DNA of 48,487 nt from Natronohydrobacter sp. (GCA_020832555.1 JAFIEM010000014.1:1-48487), one strand, 5' to 3'; counted from the stretch's first letter, positions 24,102 through 32,799 are shown. Notes: generated by a model from the letters alone, not told the origin. Translations and numbers: made by a program.

Positions 24102-26465
24102 ATGAAAATCCCTCGTAATGCCAGTTTCGATACCCCTGTCATGGCGCAGATTGATGCGGCGCGGCGTGCCGCGCGGTTGATCCCGCCTGCCTTTCCGCTG
24201 AGTGCGACTGTCGCGGTGAACCCCTATCTGGGCCATTCCGGTGAAACGCTGGCCGAGACTGGCGCAAAGCTGGCGCGCGCAGGCGGTTTGCGTGTCACCC
24301 TGCCGCGTGCCCATTTTCGTGCAGCATGGGACAAGGGCGATCTGACGCATGATGATCTGGCCGCAGTACTGCCTGAGGGGATCAGCCTTGCTGAACTGGA
24401 AGCTGCACTTGCACGGGACGCGCAAGCACCCAAAGCACTGCCTTCGGTCGCCAATCTGGCGGCGGCAGCGAGCGGGATCGACTGGCCCGAGATCATTCAG
24501 GCCCGCATCGGGGTCTGGGCGGCGGGTTATTTTGATCAGGGTCAGGCGCTCTGGCCCGCGCCGAAAGGGCGCAATGCCTATGACGCCTGGCGCGGATTTG
24601 CCCGTCATGACCTGACACCGGAAATCGCCGGATTGACCGGGTTTTGCACCCGCGCTGCGGATGCACCCGACACGGCCACTTTCGCGCTTGTGCGCTGCGC
24701 CGACGCGCTTGGTCTGGGCGCTGACGCGCTGGAGAGCGCCGCGCATCGCTGGCTGGTGGGTCTGGGCGGCTGGGCGCAGGTTGCGCGGTGGAAACTGTGG
24801 CAGGCGGAACTGGAGGGCGGCAGCGATGATACGCTGACGGACCTGCTGGCCATCCGCATGATCTGGGATGTGGCGCTGCTGGAGAAATATCGCGACCAGA
24901 TCGGCGCGGAATGGGCGCGGGTGGTGGTGGAACATGCGGCCCCTGCCCTGCCCGACCGGGATATGCTGATCGACGTGACTTTTCAGGCGGCACTGGAACA
25001 TGCGCATCAACGACGGTTGCAGCGGCTGTTTGCAGACCCTGCCCCAATGCGGCGCGATGGTCGGCCAAAGTTGCAGGCCGCGTTCTGCATCGATGTGCGG
25101 TCTGAACGCTATCGGCGCGCGCTGGAAAGCTGCGATGCGGGGATTCAGACGCTGGGTTTTGCCGGGTTTTTCGGGCTGCCGCTGGCGCATAAACCGCTTG
25201 GGGCCTGCGCGCATGAGGCGCATTTGCCGGTGCTGCTGCGCCCGGCACTGGAAACCCGGCCCGATGTCGCCCCCGAGGCTGACACTGCAAGCCAGATCGG
25301 CGCGCGGGCGGCGCGCGCATGGGTGCGCTTCAAGCTGGCAGCCGTGTCCTCTTTCGCCTTTGTCGAGGCGACGGGGCCGCTGTATTTTGCCAAGCTTGCA
25401 CGCGATACGCTCGGATTGCAGAAGGCGCAGGCCCCGGAACCTGCGCCGGTCATTGACGGGCTGGATGCGCAGGCGCGGGTCACGACAGCGGCCACGATCC
25501 TGCGCGCGATGGGGCTGACGCAGGATTTTGCGCCGGTGGTGCTGTTGGTCGGGCATGGGGCGCGGGTGACGAACAACGCCCATGCCTCGGCGCTGCAATG
25601 CGGTGCCTGCGGGGGCCATTCGGGCGAGGTCAGTGCGCGGGCGCTGGCCGGGCTGCTGAATGACCTGTCGGTGCGGCTGGGGCTGGTGGATATGGGTATC
25701 ACGATCCCGTCCGACACGCGCTTTTTCGGGGCGCTGCATGACACAGTGAGCGATCAGGTGACGCTGTTCGACCCGCTGGGTTCGAAGGAAGCCGAGCTGC
25801 GGCGCTGGCTGGAGCGCGCGGGCGCATTGTGCCGGGCAGAGCGGGCGCAAAGCCTGTCGCATGCGGGCAAGGACGGCGCACGCCTGCCCGCGCGAATGCT
25901 GGACTGGGCCGAACCCCGGCCTGAATGGGGGCTGGCGGGATGCGCGGCCTTCATTGCCGCACCGCGTGACATCAGCCGGGGGCGGGATTTGCAGGGGCGT
26001 GCCTTTCTGCATGATTATGTCTGGGAGCGCGACGCGGAGTTCAAGCTGCTGGAATTGATCCTGACAGCGCCGGTGGTGGTGGCAAGCTGGATCAGCCTGC
26101 AATATTACGGGTCAGTCACGGCGCCGGACCTGTTCGGCGGAGGCAACAAGCTGTTGCACAATGTGGTTGGCGGTTTTGGCGTCTTCGAGGGTGCAGGAAA
26201 TGCCCCGCGCACCGGGCTTGCATGGCAGTCGGTGCATGATGGTGAGAAGCTGATTCATGATCCCCTGCGGCTTTGCGTGATCCTGCGTGCGCCTGCTACC
26301 GCGGTAGATGAGATCCTTGAGCGGCATCCGCAGGTGAAAGCGCTGTTTGACAAGGGCTGGCTGTCCTTGATCCTGATGGCGAATGATGGGCGTTTGGGGC
26401 AGCGCTATCAGGGGGGCAAGTGGCACGCGCTTGCCCCGGTTGCGGGGCTTCGTGCGGTTGCCTGA
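24102..26465 (+). CDS. dabA: Inorganic carbon pump carbonic-anhydrase-like subunit DabA (DUF2309)
   Basis: A 787-residue DUF2309 protein, normal length for the family. The beta-carbonic-anhydrase-like zinc site is visible: C329 and D331 in AFCIDVRSERYRRALE, then H485 in LLVGHGARVTNN and C500 in LQCGACGGHSGEV. These correspond to the Cys, Asp, His and Cys described for DabA of Halothiobacillus. The N-terminal AVNPYLGHSGETL motif is also typical. The start has GGAGG about eight bases upstream, 22 bases after dabB. DabA converts CO2 to bicarbonate in the cytoplasm in a membrane-potential-driven way with DabB, raising the internal bicarbonate pool. No RuBisCO or carboxysome gene is in the window, so bicarbonate would feed other carboxylases. 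Confidence 0.93.
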   Translation: MKIPRNASFDTPVMAQIDAARRAARLIPPAFPLSATVAVNPYLGHSGETLAETGAKLARAGGLRVTLPRAHFRAAWDKGDLTHDDLAAVLPEGISLAELEAALARDAQAPKALPSVANLAAAASGIDWPEIIQARIGVWAAGYFDQGQALWPAPKGRNAYDAWRGFARHDLTPEIAGLTGFCTRAADAPDTATFALVRCADALGLGADALESAAHRWLVGLGGWAQVARWKLWQAELEGGSDDTLTDLLAIRMIWDVALLEKYRDQIGAEWARVVVEHAAPALPDRDMLIDVTFQAALEHAHQRRLQRLFADPAPMRRDGRPKLQAAFCIDVRSERYRRALESCDAGIQTLGFAGFFGLPLAHKPLGACAHEAHLPVLLRPALETRPDVAPEADTASQIGARAARAWVRFKLAAVSSFAFVEATGPLYFAKLARDTLGLQKAQAPEPAPVIDGLDAQARVTTAATILRAMGLTQDFAPVVLLVGHGARVTNNAHASALQCGACGGHSGEVSARALAGLLNDLSVRLGLVDMGITIPSDTRFFGALHDTVSDQVTLFDPLGSKEAELRRWLERAGALCRAERAQSLSHAGKDGARLPARMLDWAEPRPEWGLAGCAAFIAAPRDISRGRDLQGRAFLHDYVWERDAEFKLLELILTAPVVVASWISLQYYGSVTAPDLFGGGNKLLHNVVGGFGVFEGAGNAPRTGLAWQSVHDGEKLIHDPLRLCVILRAPATAVDEILERHPQVKALFDKGWLSLILMANDGRLGQRYQGGKWHALAPVAGLRAVA

Positions 26466-26475
26466 GATCGGATTT

Positions 26476-26502
26476 GCGCCTTGCGTTCGGGACGCAGGGC
26501 GC
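26476..26502 (+). terminator. Hairpin after dabA
   Basis: Arms GCGCCTTGCGT (26476-26486) and ACGCAGGGCGC (26492-26502) pair over 11 bases with one G-T wobble around TCGGG. It begins 11 bases after the dabA stop. No T-run follows, so it may act as an RNA-stabilising hairpin or a weak terminator before the chrA-like gene. Confidence 0.55.
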
Positions 26503-26516
26503 TAGACCTTGGGTCG

Positions 26517-27890
26517 ATGACACGCGCAGATGATCCCGCATTGGTCCGTCCCTATCCGACGCTCGCTGAAGCTGCGCGCGTCTGGGCCCGGATCGGGTTG
26601 CTGAGTTTTGGCGGCCCTGCGGGTCAGATCGCGCTGATGCACCGCATTCTGGTCGATGAAAATCGCTGGCTGGGTGAGCGGCGGTTCCTGCATGCCCTGA
26701 ATTACTGCATGGTGCTGCCCGGACCGGAAGCGATGCAGCTTGCGGTTTATGTCGGCTGGCTGATGCATCGCACGCTTGGCGGGATCATCGCCGGGTTGTT
26801 TTTCGTGCTGCCCGGTGTTGTGGCCATCATGGCGCTGAGCTGGATCTATGCGCTTTACGGGGCGTTGGATTGGGTGGAGGCGGTGTTTTTCGGGCTGAAA
26901 GCGGCGGTGCTGGCCATTGTGTTGCAGGCGTTGTTGCGCATGGGCGGGAAAATCCTGACCCATCGCTCCCTGCTCGCGATTGCGGGGCTGTCTTTTCTGG
27001 CGATTTTCATGCTTGGCGTGCCGTTTCCGCTGATCATTCTGGGCGCGGGGCTGACTGGGCTTCTTGGGGCGCGGCTGGGGTCAGGGGCGTTTCGCGGCGG
27101 CGGTCAGGGTGTCGCGCGCGAGGCGGATGATGCAGACACCATCCTTGCGCTTTATCCCGAACGGCAGGCGGTCGCGCGTCCGGGCTATGCGATGCGGATC
27201 GCGGCGCTGTTTCTCGCGCTCTGGCTTATTCCGGTCGCGGCGCTGTTCATGCTGCTTGGTCCGGCCAATGTCTTTGCCCAGATTGCCGGATTCTTCAGTG
27301 TGCTGGCAGTTGTGACCTTTGGCGGGGCCTATGCCGTGCTGGCTTATGTCGCACAGGAGGCGGTGCAGAATTTCGGCTGGCTGGCAGCAGGTGAGATGCT
27401 GGACGGGCTGGCCATGGCGGAAACCACGCCGGGACCGCTGATCATGGTCACTCAATTCGTGGGTTTCATGGGCGCGTTGCGCGATTCGGGCGCGTTGCCG
27501 CCGCTTCTGGCGGCCACACTGGGCGGGTTGCTGACGACATGGGTCACGTTCACACCCTGTTTTCTGTGGATCTTCCTTGGCGCGCCCTATGTCGAGCGGC
27601 TGCGCGGCAATCAGCACCTTGCGGCTGCCTTGAGTGCGATCACGGCCGCCGTTGTGGGGGTGATCCTGAACCTGGCGCTGTGGTTCGCGCTGCATGTCCT
27701 GTTTGCCGAGTTCCGCCCGCTGCGCCTGTTCGGGATTGAAGGCGAAGTGCCGGCGGTCGCATCGGTGGACTGGATGGCTCTGGCGCTGGTGCTTCTGGCG
27801 CTGCTGCTGGCATTCGGGGCGAAAGTTGGACCCGTCACATTGCTTGCACTCAGCGCGGCGGCGGGGCTGGGGGTCCATCTTTTGACGTAA
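26517..27890 (+). CDS. chrA: Chromate-transporter family protein (two CHR domains)
   Basis: A 457-residue inner-membrane protein of the CHR family with two homologous halves. The first half contains the diagnostic IGLLSFGGPAGQIALMH and FLHALNYCMVLPGPEAMQLAVYVGW. The second has FFSVLAVVTFGGAYAVLAYVAQEA and DGLAMAETTPGPLIMVTQFVGF. The PGPEA/TPGPL pair is the CHR signature. The family exports chromate with protons in some bacteria; many members have no proven chromate role and the real anion is unknown. ATG 26517 is chosen because it gives a compact N-terminus; the RBS is weak. It follows dabA by 51 bases, with a hairpin in between. Confidence 0.85.
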   Translation: MTRADDPALVRPYPTLAEAARVWARIGLLSFGGPAGQIALMHRILVDENRWLGERRFLHALNYCMVLPGPEAMQLAVYVGWLMHRTLGGIIAGLFFVLPGVVAIMALSWIYALYGALDWVEAVFFGLKAAVLAIVLQALLRMGGKILTHRSLLAIAGLSFLAIFMLGVPFPLIILGAGLTGLLGARLGSGAFRGGGQGVAREADDADTILALYPERQAVARPGYAMRIAALFLALWLIPVAALFMLLGPANVFAQIAGFFSVLAVVTFGGAYAVLAYVAQEAVQNFGWLAAGEMLDGLAMAETTPGPLIMVTQFVGFMGALRDSGALPPLLAATLGGLLTTWVTFTPCFLWIFLGAPYVERLRGNQHLAAALSAITAAVVGVILNLALWFALHVLFAEFRPLRLFGIEGEVPAVASVDWMALALVLLALLLAFGAKVGPVTLLALSAAAGLGVHLLT

Positions 27891-27891
27891 C

Positions 27892-27969
27892 GTTCTGTTG
27901 CACTGGCGGGGTGTCGGCGGGAACCAGTTGTTCTGTTGCATGTTTTTTCTGGGCACGGGCGCTGTGCCC
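27892..27969. promoter_or_regulatory. Promoter/leader region of the small secreted protein
   Basis: An 11-base direct repeat GTTCTGTTGCA occurs at 27892-27902 and 27930-27940. A hairpin with arms GGGCAC (27951-27956) and GTGCCC (27964-27969) follows a T-rich run and ends about 20 bases before the AAGGAG ribosome-binding site. The repeats could be regulator sites and the hairpin an mRNA leader structure; both are inference. Confidence 0.4.
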
Positions 27970-27994
27970 GAGAGATGTGACGAAGGAGCACAAG

Positions 27995-28477
27995 ATGAAA
28001 ACTCAAGTTTTTGCTGCTGGTATTGCCGCGCTGCTGGGCACCACGAGCCTTGCTCATGCTGTCCAGATTTCCGAGGTGGATGTCTCTGCTGATCTGACGA
28101 CCATCGAGGATGCCCGCGCGGCCGAATTCTGGAACACGCTGGAGGCGGATCTTGAAGCCGCAGTCCTGAGCCGTATTGCCGATCGCATTTCAGAAGATGG
28201 CGCGCGGCTGGTTCTCAATATCGAGAGCTTTGCGATCGAGGATGCGCCCGAGAGCGGGTTCACGATTGACGCTGCAGCGCTGATCGGGCGCGTCCATGTG
28301 ATTGACCTGAACAACAATGCGAATTTCGACTCTTACGAACTGAGCGTGAGTTTGCAGGGTATGAGTGTGACCGATGAGAGCGGCGCCGCGATGGTCGTGG
28401 CCGACATGCCCGATGAGATGGCCTATCAGACACTGGTCGAGGCTTTCGCCGATCATGTTGCCGAACGGCTGGACTGA
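27995..28477 (+). CDS. Small secreted/periplasmic protein of unknown function
   Basis: A 160-residue protein I do not recognise. ATG 27995 has AAGGAG seven bases upstream. Residues 1-22 form a clear Sec signal peptide (MKTQVFAAGIAALLGTTSLAHA) with a cleavage site after AHA. The mature part of about 138 residues is strongly acidic and alternates predicted strands and helices. It includes FWNTLEADLEAAVLSRIADRI, then VLNIESFAIEDAPESGF and a final helix LVEAFADHVAERLD. No cysteines or known motif are seen. It is a single-gene unit with its own leader region and a good terminator. Its export to the periplasm is well supported; function is not. Confidence 0.75.
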   Translation: MKTQVFAAGIAALLGTTSLAHAVQISEVDVSADLTTIEDARAAEFWNTLEADLEAAVLSRIADRISEDGARLVLNIESFAIEDAPESGFTIDAAALIGRVHVIDLNNNANFDSYELSVSLQGMSVTDESGAAMVVADMPDEMAYQTLVEAFADHVAERLD

Positions 28478-28495
28478 TTATCGAAGGGTTGATTT

Positions 28496-28529
28496 ACCGG
28501 GGTCCATTTCGGCCCCCGGTTTGATTTTC
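28496..28529 (+). terminator. Rho-independent terminator after the secreted protein gene
   Basis: Arms ACCGGGG (28496-28502) and CCCCGGT (28514-28520) pair perfectly. The stem can extend by two more C-G pairs after one mismatch to an ATTTC loop. TTTGATTTT follows. It begins 18 bases after the stop codon. Confidence 0.8.
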
Positions 28530-28600
28530 AAAGCACAATCCGGCACTTGCCTTTGCGCATCTGTTCCCGCACGATGCCGCAAACCGTATCCGGGCGCGCC

Positions 28601-29332
28601 ATGGAATTGATACTTGCAGGACTGGCGCTCTTTCTGGGCGGTGTGATGAAAGGCGCGACGGGTGCCGGTGCACCTGTGGTCGCCGCGCCTGCTCTGACAA
28701 TGCTGTTCAATGTGCAGACGGCTGTCGCGGTGCTGGTCGTGCCCAATCTGCTGAGCAATATCTGGCAGGCCTGGCAGTTTCGCGCCCATGCGCTGGATCG
28801 CCGTTTCCTGCTGCTCTTTGCCGGGGGTGGGTTTCTGGGCGCGATCCTTGGCACCTGGCTGCTGGTTGTGCTGCGGCAGGAGTCGCTGGCGCTGATGGTG
28901 GCTTGCGCTGTCATTGCCTATATAGCGCTGCGCCTGTCGCGGCCTGACTGGGTTTTGCGGCGGGCCATGGCCGAGAGCGCTAGCGGCCCTGTCGGGCTGC
29001 TGGGTGGGGTCTTGCAGGGGGCGACGGGAATTTCTGCGCCTGCCTCGATCACCTTTCTGAACGCCATGCGCTTGCCGCGTCTGACCTTTATCGGCACGAT
29101 TGCGATTTTCTTCGTGGCAATGTCGCTGGCGCAACTGCCTGCGCTTTGGGTTGTCGGGCTGATCGACCTGCGGAGTCTGGCGCTGGGGCTGGGGGCGCTG
29201 GGGATGATCGGTCTGGGCATGCCGGTCGGTAACTGGCTGGCACGGCGATGGTCGCCGCAGGCGTTTGACCGTGTGATGCTGGGATTGCTCGCGCTGTTGG
29301 CGCTGCGGCTGGTGATCGGGGTGGTGGTCTAG
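28601..29332 (+). CDS. TauE/SafE-family membrane permease
   Basis: A 243-residue inner-membrane protein of the TauE/SafE (DUF81) family. The first repeat opens LAGLALFLGGVMKGATGAGAPVVAAPAL and the second contains LGGVLQGATGISAPASITFL; the paired G-A-T-G motifs are the family signature. About seven or eight helices are visible. Members export sulfite or sulfoacetate, or move other small anions. ATG 28601 is chosen on family resemblance; no good RBS is present, and in-frame starts at 28547 and 28574 are possible. Export of sulfite made by the desulfonation genes at 41058-43620 is possible but they are 12 kb away. Confidence 0.82.
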   Translation: MELILAGLALFLGGVMKGATGAGAPVVAAPALTMLFNVQTAVAVLVVPNLLSNIWQAWQFRAHALDRRFLLLFAGGGFLGAILGTWLLVVLRQESLALMVACAVIAYIALRLSRPDWVLRRAMAESASGPVGLLGGVLQGATGISAPASITFLNAMRLPRLTFIGTIAIFFVAMSLAQLPALWVVGLIDLRSLALGLGALGMIGLGMPVGNWLARRWSPQAFDRVMLGLLALLALRLVIGVVV

Positions 29333-29922
29333 CCCTGAGGCTCTGACACCGGCAGGAACCCGGCATCCTGCGCCATGTCGAGTTCTGTCAGATCCGCAAG
29401 CGAGCCGAGGTTGAAGGCATCCAGAAACGCATCGGTTGTGATGAAACTATGCGGCGCACCCCGGCGCGGGGCGCGCGGGCCGGGGGCGATCAGCCCGCGC
29501 TCTGACAGGCGGCCAATGGCGTCGCGGCTGACCTCGCGGCCCAGAAGCTCGCGCAGATCGTCGCGGGTGACGGGTTGGTGAAGGGCGATGGCGACCAGCA
29601 CGGTCAGGTCACGTTCGCCAAGGTTCAGTGCCTGATCGCCCACATCCGCAGCCGCCCGGATCACCGGACCAAAGGCCGGGCGGGTCCGCAAGGCCCAGGC
29701 CGTGCCGTGCCGCACGAGTTCATAGGGGCGGTCCGTCAGATCCGCGGCCAGATCTGCAAGCAACAGATCGAGCGAGGCCCCCTGCCCCACGATGCGCGCC
29801 AGATCTGCGCGCGCGACGGGCCGGGCAGAGGCGAAAAGCACCGCCTCGATCCGTTGCATCCAGTGGCGCCAGCGCAGATCGGGCGGCAGGTCGGACAGTT
29901 CGCGGTCAAACGCCTCGGTCAT
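29329..29922 (-). CDS. scpB: ScpB-like SMC complex subunit
   Basis: A 197-residue protein of the ScpB (segregation and condensation protein B) family: two winged-helix domains. Segments such as WMQRIEAVLFASARPVARADLARIVG, the YELVRHGTAWALRT strand pair and LTVLVAIALHQPVTRDDLRELLGREVSRDAIGRL match the kleisin-interacting ScpB fold. It starts two bases after the DUF1403 stop and its 3' end overlaps that of the convergent TauE/SafE gene. The usual partner scpA is absent. Paired with DUF1403 it probably represents the second ScpB paralogue found in some alphaproteobacteria. Whether it acts in chromosome condensation is unknown. Confidence 0.8.
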   Translation of the reverse strand: MTEAFDRELSDLPPDLRWRHWMQRIEAVLFASARPVARADLARIVGQGASLDLLLADLAADLTDRPYELVRHGTAWALRTRPAFGPVIRAAADVGDQALNLGERDLTVLVAIALHQPVTRDDLRELLGREVSRDAIGRLSERGLIAPGPRAPRRGAPHSFITTDAFLDAFNLGSLADLTELDMAQDAGFLPVSEPQG

Positions 29923-29924
29923 GG

Positions 29925-30809
29925 CTACAGCCCATAGAGGCGAAATGTATCGCGTCCGGTCAGTTCCTGCACCGCCCCAAGTTCCACCAGACGGTCGCAG
30001 AAACGCCGCGCTGCCCGGTCCGACATCAGCGGAACCAAGGCGCGCGAAGGCGCGAGGGCGTCGCGGGTCAGGAACAGGGCCATCGCCTGATCTGCGCCGC
30101 GCGCGCGCAGTTTGCGTCGGATCGCCTGTAGCATTCCGGCGCGGCGTGTCAGATCGCCTGCCATTGCAAGCGCAGTCCGGCTGCTGTGAATGATGGCTTG
30201 GGCGCAGGCCAGAGGCAGATCATCCGCGCGCTGCCGCAGATCCCGTCGCGAGAGGCCGAGGCCCAGAAGCGGAACGACATGCCGCCAGCCCAAAGAGCGT
30301 GCGAGTGCGGCATCGGCGAGTATCAGCGCGGTTGTTTCGCCCCGCGGGAAGTCCGCCATCACCGCCTGCGCGATCTGGGCCGCCTGCATGATGGGATTTT
30401 GCTTGGAGGGCGCTGCCCATGTTTCCAGTTGTGTTGTGCTGAGCGTGGGCAGGGCGCGGTGCAGATTGGCGGCAAGGACTGGTCTTTCGACTGCGCGCAG
30501 CCATGCCAGCGCAATGGCCCCTGCTGGACCCGGCGTTTCCCCCGGTCGCAGCAAGTGCACTTCATCGCGCATCTGTGCGCGGGATTCCGCGCGTCCTGTC
30601 AGTCGCGCGGCATGTTCTGCGGCCTCAAGCGCGAGTCTCGCGCGCCACAGCGGCTGTGGCAGGCCCGTTTCCTGTTGCGCCAGGTCCAGCATGGACAGGG
30701 CGGCCCCTGCTCCGAAACAGGACGCTTCCAGTCCGGCATGACGGGTATCTTGCACCCAATCGGGCAAGCGGGGGGACAGGTGTGGCGAGAGAGAGTCAGC
30801 AGATGTCAT
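29925..30809 (-). CDS. DUF1403 family protein
   Basis: A 294-residue, mainly helical cytoplasmic protein of unknown function, assigned to DUF1403 from its overall appearance. Features are an N-terminal LPDWVQDTRHAGLEASCFGAGAALSMLD, then LWRARLALEAAEHAARLTGR, LRPGETPGPAG and a final winged-helix-like part with RAARRFCDRLVELGAVQEL and LTGRDTFRLYG. ATG 30809 is the chosen start; upstream codons remain open to 30977 without similarity, and no strong RBS was found. It is two bases from scpB, so the two are co-translated. No catalytic motif is evident. Confidence 0.72.
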   Translation of the reverse strand: MTSADSLSPHLSPRLPDWVQDTRHAGLEASCFGAGAALSMLDLAQQETGLPQPLWRARLALEAAEHAARLTGRAESRAQMRDEVHLLRPGETPGPAGAIALAWLRAVERPVLAANLHRALPTLSTTQLETWAAPSKQNPIMQAAQIAQAVMADFPRGETTALILADAALARSLGWRHVVPLLGLGLSRRDLRQRADDLPLACAQAIIHSSRTALAMAGDLTRRAGMLQAIRRKLRARGADQAMALFLTRDALAPSRALVPLMSDRAARRFCDRLVELGAVQELTGRDTFRLYGL

Positions 30810-30990
30810 TCGCGGAAGGCTACGCAAATGCGGCGCTTCTTGCAATGATCCACTGCGCGAAGCGCCGTAACTTGCGGTGTGTTCGGGCTTGCCGATGGCT
30901 GTTGAATGGCCTTTAGTGCCCCTAGTTTCAGCGGCCTTGCGGAGCGTGCGCCGCACCAGCCTGTGCCTATCAATCAACGGAGGAGAACTG

Positions 30991-31971
30991 ATGACCGAGA
31001 CAAAAGCCGTTCAGTTTGACGCGCCCGGAGGACCGGAAGTGCTGAAAATGGTAACTGTGCCGCTGGGTGATCCGGGGCCGGGACAAGTGCGGGTCCGCCA
31101 TCACGCCTGCGGGTTGAATTATATCGATATTTATCAGCGCTCTGGTGTCTATCCACTGCCCCTGCCGCATGTGCTGGGCATGGAGGGCGCAGGCGTGATC
31201 GAGGCCGTCGGAGAGGGGGTCACGCATCTGGCGGTGGGGGATCGTGTGGCCTATGCCAGCGCACCGCCGGGCGCCTATTGCGAGGCACGGGTGATGAACG
31301 CGGCACAGGTCTGTCGCCTGCCTGAGAACATTGATTTCTGCACCGGGGCGGCGATGATGTTGCAGGGGCTGACCGTGCAATATCTGTTCGAGCGCACGGT
31401 GCCGCTGAAAGCGGGCGATACTGTGCTGTTTCATGCCGCGGCCGGGGGTGTGGGTCTGATCGCGTGCCAATGGGCGCGCGCCAAGGGAATCCGGCTGATC
31501 GGCACGGCGGGCACCGACGAGAAATGCGCGCTTGCCAAGGCGCATGGCGCGTCCGAGGTGATCAATTACGAGCGCGAGGATTTCGTGACGCGCGTGCGGG
31601 ATTTGACCGAGGGGCGCGGGGTCGATGTGGTGATGGATTCCATCGGTGCGGCCACGTTCGAGCGTTCGCTGGACAGTCTGCGACCGCTGGGCATGATGAT
31701 CAGTTTCGGCAATGCCTCTGGCAAGGTGCCGCCGTTCGATCTGGGGATTCTGGGTGCGAAAGGGTCGCTGCAACTGACGCGGCCCACGCTGTTTACCCAT
31801 ATTGCGGATCACGCGACCTGTCAGGCCATGGCGGCGGATCTGTTCGCGATGGTCGAGAGCGGGCAGGTCAGAATCACGATTGGCGGCGAATATGCGCTGG
31901 CTGATGTCGCGCAGGCGCATCGTGACATGGAAGCACGCGCGACGACCGGCAGTCTGGTGCTGATCCCGTAG
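30991..31971 (+). CDS. qor: Quinone oxidoreductase (zinc-free MDR family)
   Basis: A 326-residue medium-chain dehydrogenase/reductase of the quinone oxidoreductase branch. ATG 30991 has CGGAGGAG seven bases upstream. The catalytic domain starts with VQFDAPGGPEVLKMV and CGLNYIDIYQRSGVYPLPLPHVLGMEGAGV. The NADPH-binding motif AAAGGVG lies at 149-155, and the GTDEKCALAKAHGASEVINY segment follows. Structural zinc cysteines and the alcohol dehydrogenase zinc ligands are missing, as expected for Qor. It reduces quinones or unsaturated carbonyls with NADPH. It is a single gene, convergent with an IclR regulator. Confidence 0.9.
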   Translation: MTETKAVQFDAPGGPEVLKMVTVPLGDPGPGQVRVRHHACGLNYIDIYQRSGVYPLPLPHVLGMEGAGVIEAVGEGVTHLAVGDRVAYASAPPGAYCEARVMNAAQVCRLPENIDFCTGAAMMLQGLTVQYLFERTVPLKAGDTVLFHAAAGGVGLIACQWARAKGIRLIGTAGTDEKCALAKAHGASEVINYEREDFVTRVRDLTEGRGVDVVMDSIGAATFERSLDSLRPLGMMISFGNASGKVPPFDLGILGAKGSLQLTRPTLFTHIADHATCQAMAADLFAMVESGQVRITIGGEYALADVAQAHRDMEARATTGSLVLIP

Positions 31972-31978
31972 CTCAGGC

Positions 31979-32767
31979 TCAGAGCAGGGCTGACAATTCA
32001 TCTGCCGCGCGCTTCAGTCGCGGCAGATGAGTATAGCCCTGCTCGACGGATATGCGCTGGGTTGGTCCCTGAAAGGCGATGGTCGCTGGCATCCGGCCAT
32101 ATTGGTCACGCAGGGGCATGGCGAAGGCGATCACGCCTTCGAGAAATTCCTCGTTGTCTACGGCGAATCCCTGTTCGCGTATTTTCGTGATTTCTGCGCG
32201 CAGGGCATCGGGGTCGGTGATCGTGTTGGGGGTCATCTGCACCAGATCGGCATTGCGCAGATAGCTGTCCAGACGCAGATTGCTGAGCGTGGAGAGATAG
32301 ATCTTGCCGCCTGCCGTGCAATAGAATGGCACTTGTGCACCGACCGAGAATTGCACGCGCAGCGGCCATTCGGTTTCGACCCGGTCAAGATAGACCATCG
32401 CCTCGCGGTCGGGGATGGCGAAATTGCAGGTCTCGCCGATATCCTTGGCCAAGGCGCGCATGATTGCCAGGCGCGGTGTCCGCATCCGCATCGAAGACAT
32501 GGTGGCCACGGCCAGCGAGCGCGTGCGCGGGCCGACGGAATAGGCCCGCCCGTCGGGTTCGCGCTGCAGGTAGCCCTCGGCTTCGAGCGTCTGGAACAGG
32601 CGGTGCAGCGTCGCCTTGGGCAGTTCCGTCGTGCCGGTCAGTTCGGTGGGTGTGACGGGTCCGCCACGCCGGACCACTTCCTCCAGCAAGGTCAGCAACC
32701 GCAGGGTGGTCGGGATCCGTTCACTGCGATCCTCGTCCTCCTCCGGGGTCGTGATCTGATGCGTCAT
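31979..32767 (-). CDS. IclR-family regulator of the adjacent TRAP/GMC locus
   Basis: A 262-residue IclR-type regulator. The N-terminal winged HTH is visible as LRLLTLLEEVVRRGGPVTPTELTGTTELPKATLHRLFQTLEAEGYL, and the C-terminal effector domain includes NFAIPDREAMVYLDRVE and TAGGKIYLS, the usual IclR ligand-pocket segments. ATG 32767 is preferred over GTG 32776, whose RBS would be too close. It lies 32 bases after dctM in the same direction, so it is the last gene of the TRAP operon and probably controls it and the divergent GMC dehydrogenase. Confidence 0.86.
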   Translation of the reverse strand: MTHQITTPEEDEDRSERIPTTLRLLTLLEEVVRRGGPVTPTELTGTTELPKATLHRLFQTLEAEGYLQREPDGRAYSVGPRTRSLAVATMSSMRMRTPRLAIMRALAKDIGETCNFAIPDREAMVYLDRVETEWPLRVQFSVGAQVPFYCTAGGKIYLSTLSNLRLDSYLRNADLVQMTPNTITDPDALRAEITKIREQGFAVDNEEFLEGVIAFAMPLRDQYGRMPATIAFQGPTQRISVEQGYTHLPRLKRAADELSALL

Positions 32768-32799
32768 GACAAGCACTCACCTTCTTGGCCCCTTCAGGG

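Noticed and set aside
23826-26102. A 758-codon open frame on the minus strand opposite dabA
   Set aside because: It mirrors dabA codon positions, has no recognisable domain and a composition (Arg, Gln, His, Pro rich) typical of antisense frames in GC-rich DNA.
28601-29332. Treating the TauE/SafE permease as part of the sulfosugar locus
   Set aside because: It is 12 kb away, separated by unrelated genes, with no shared motif; sulfite export is only a possibility.
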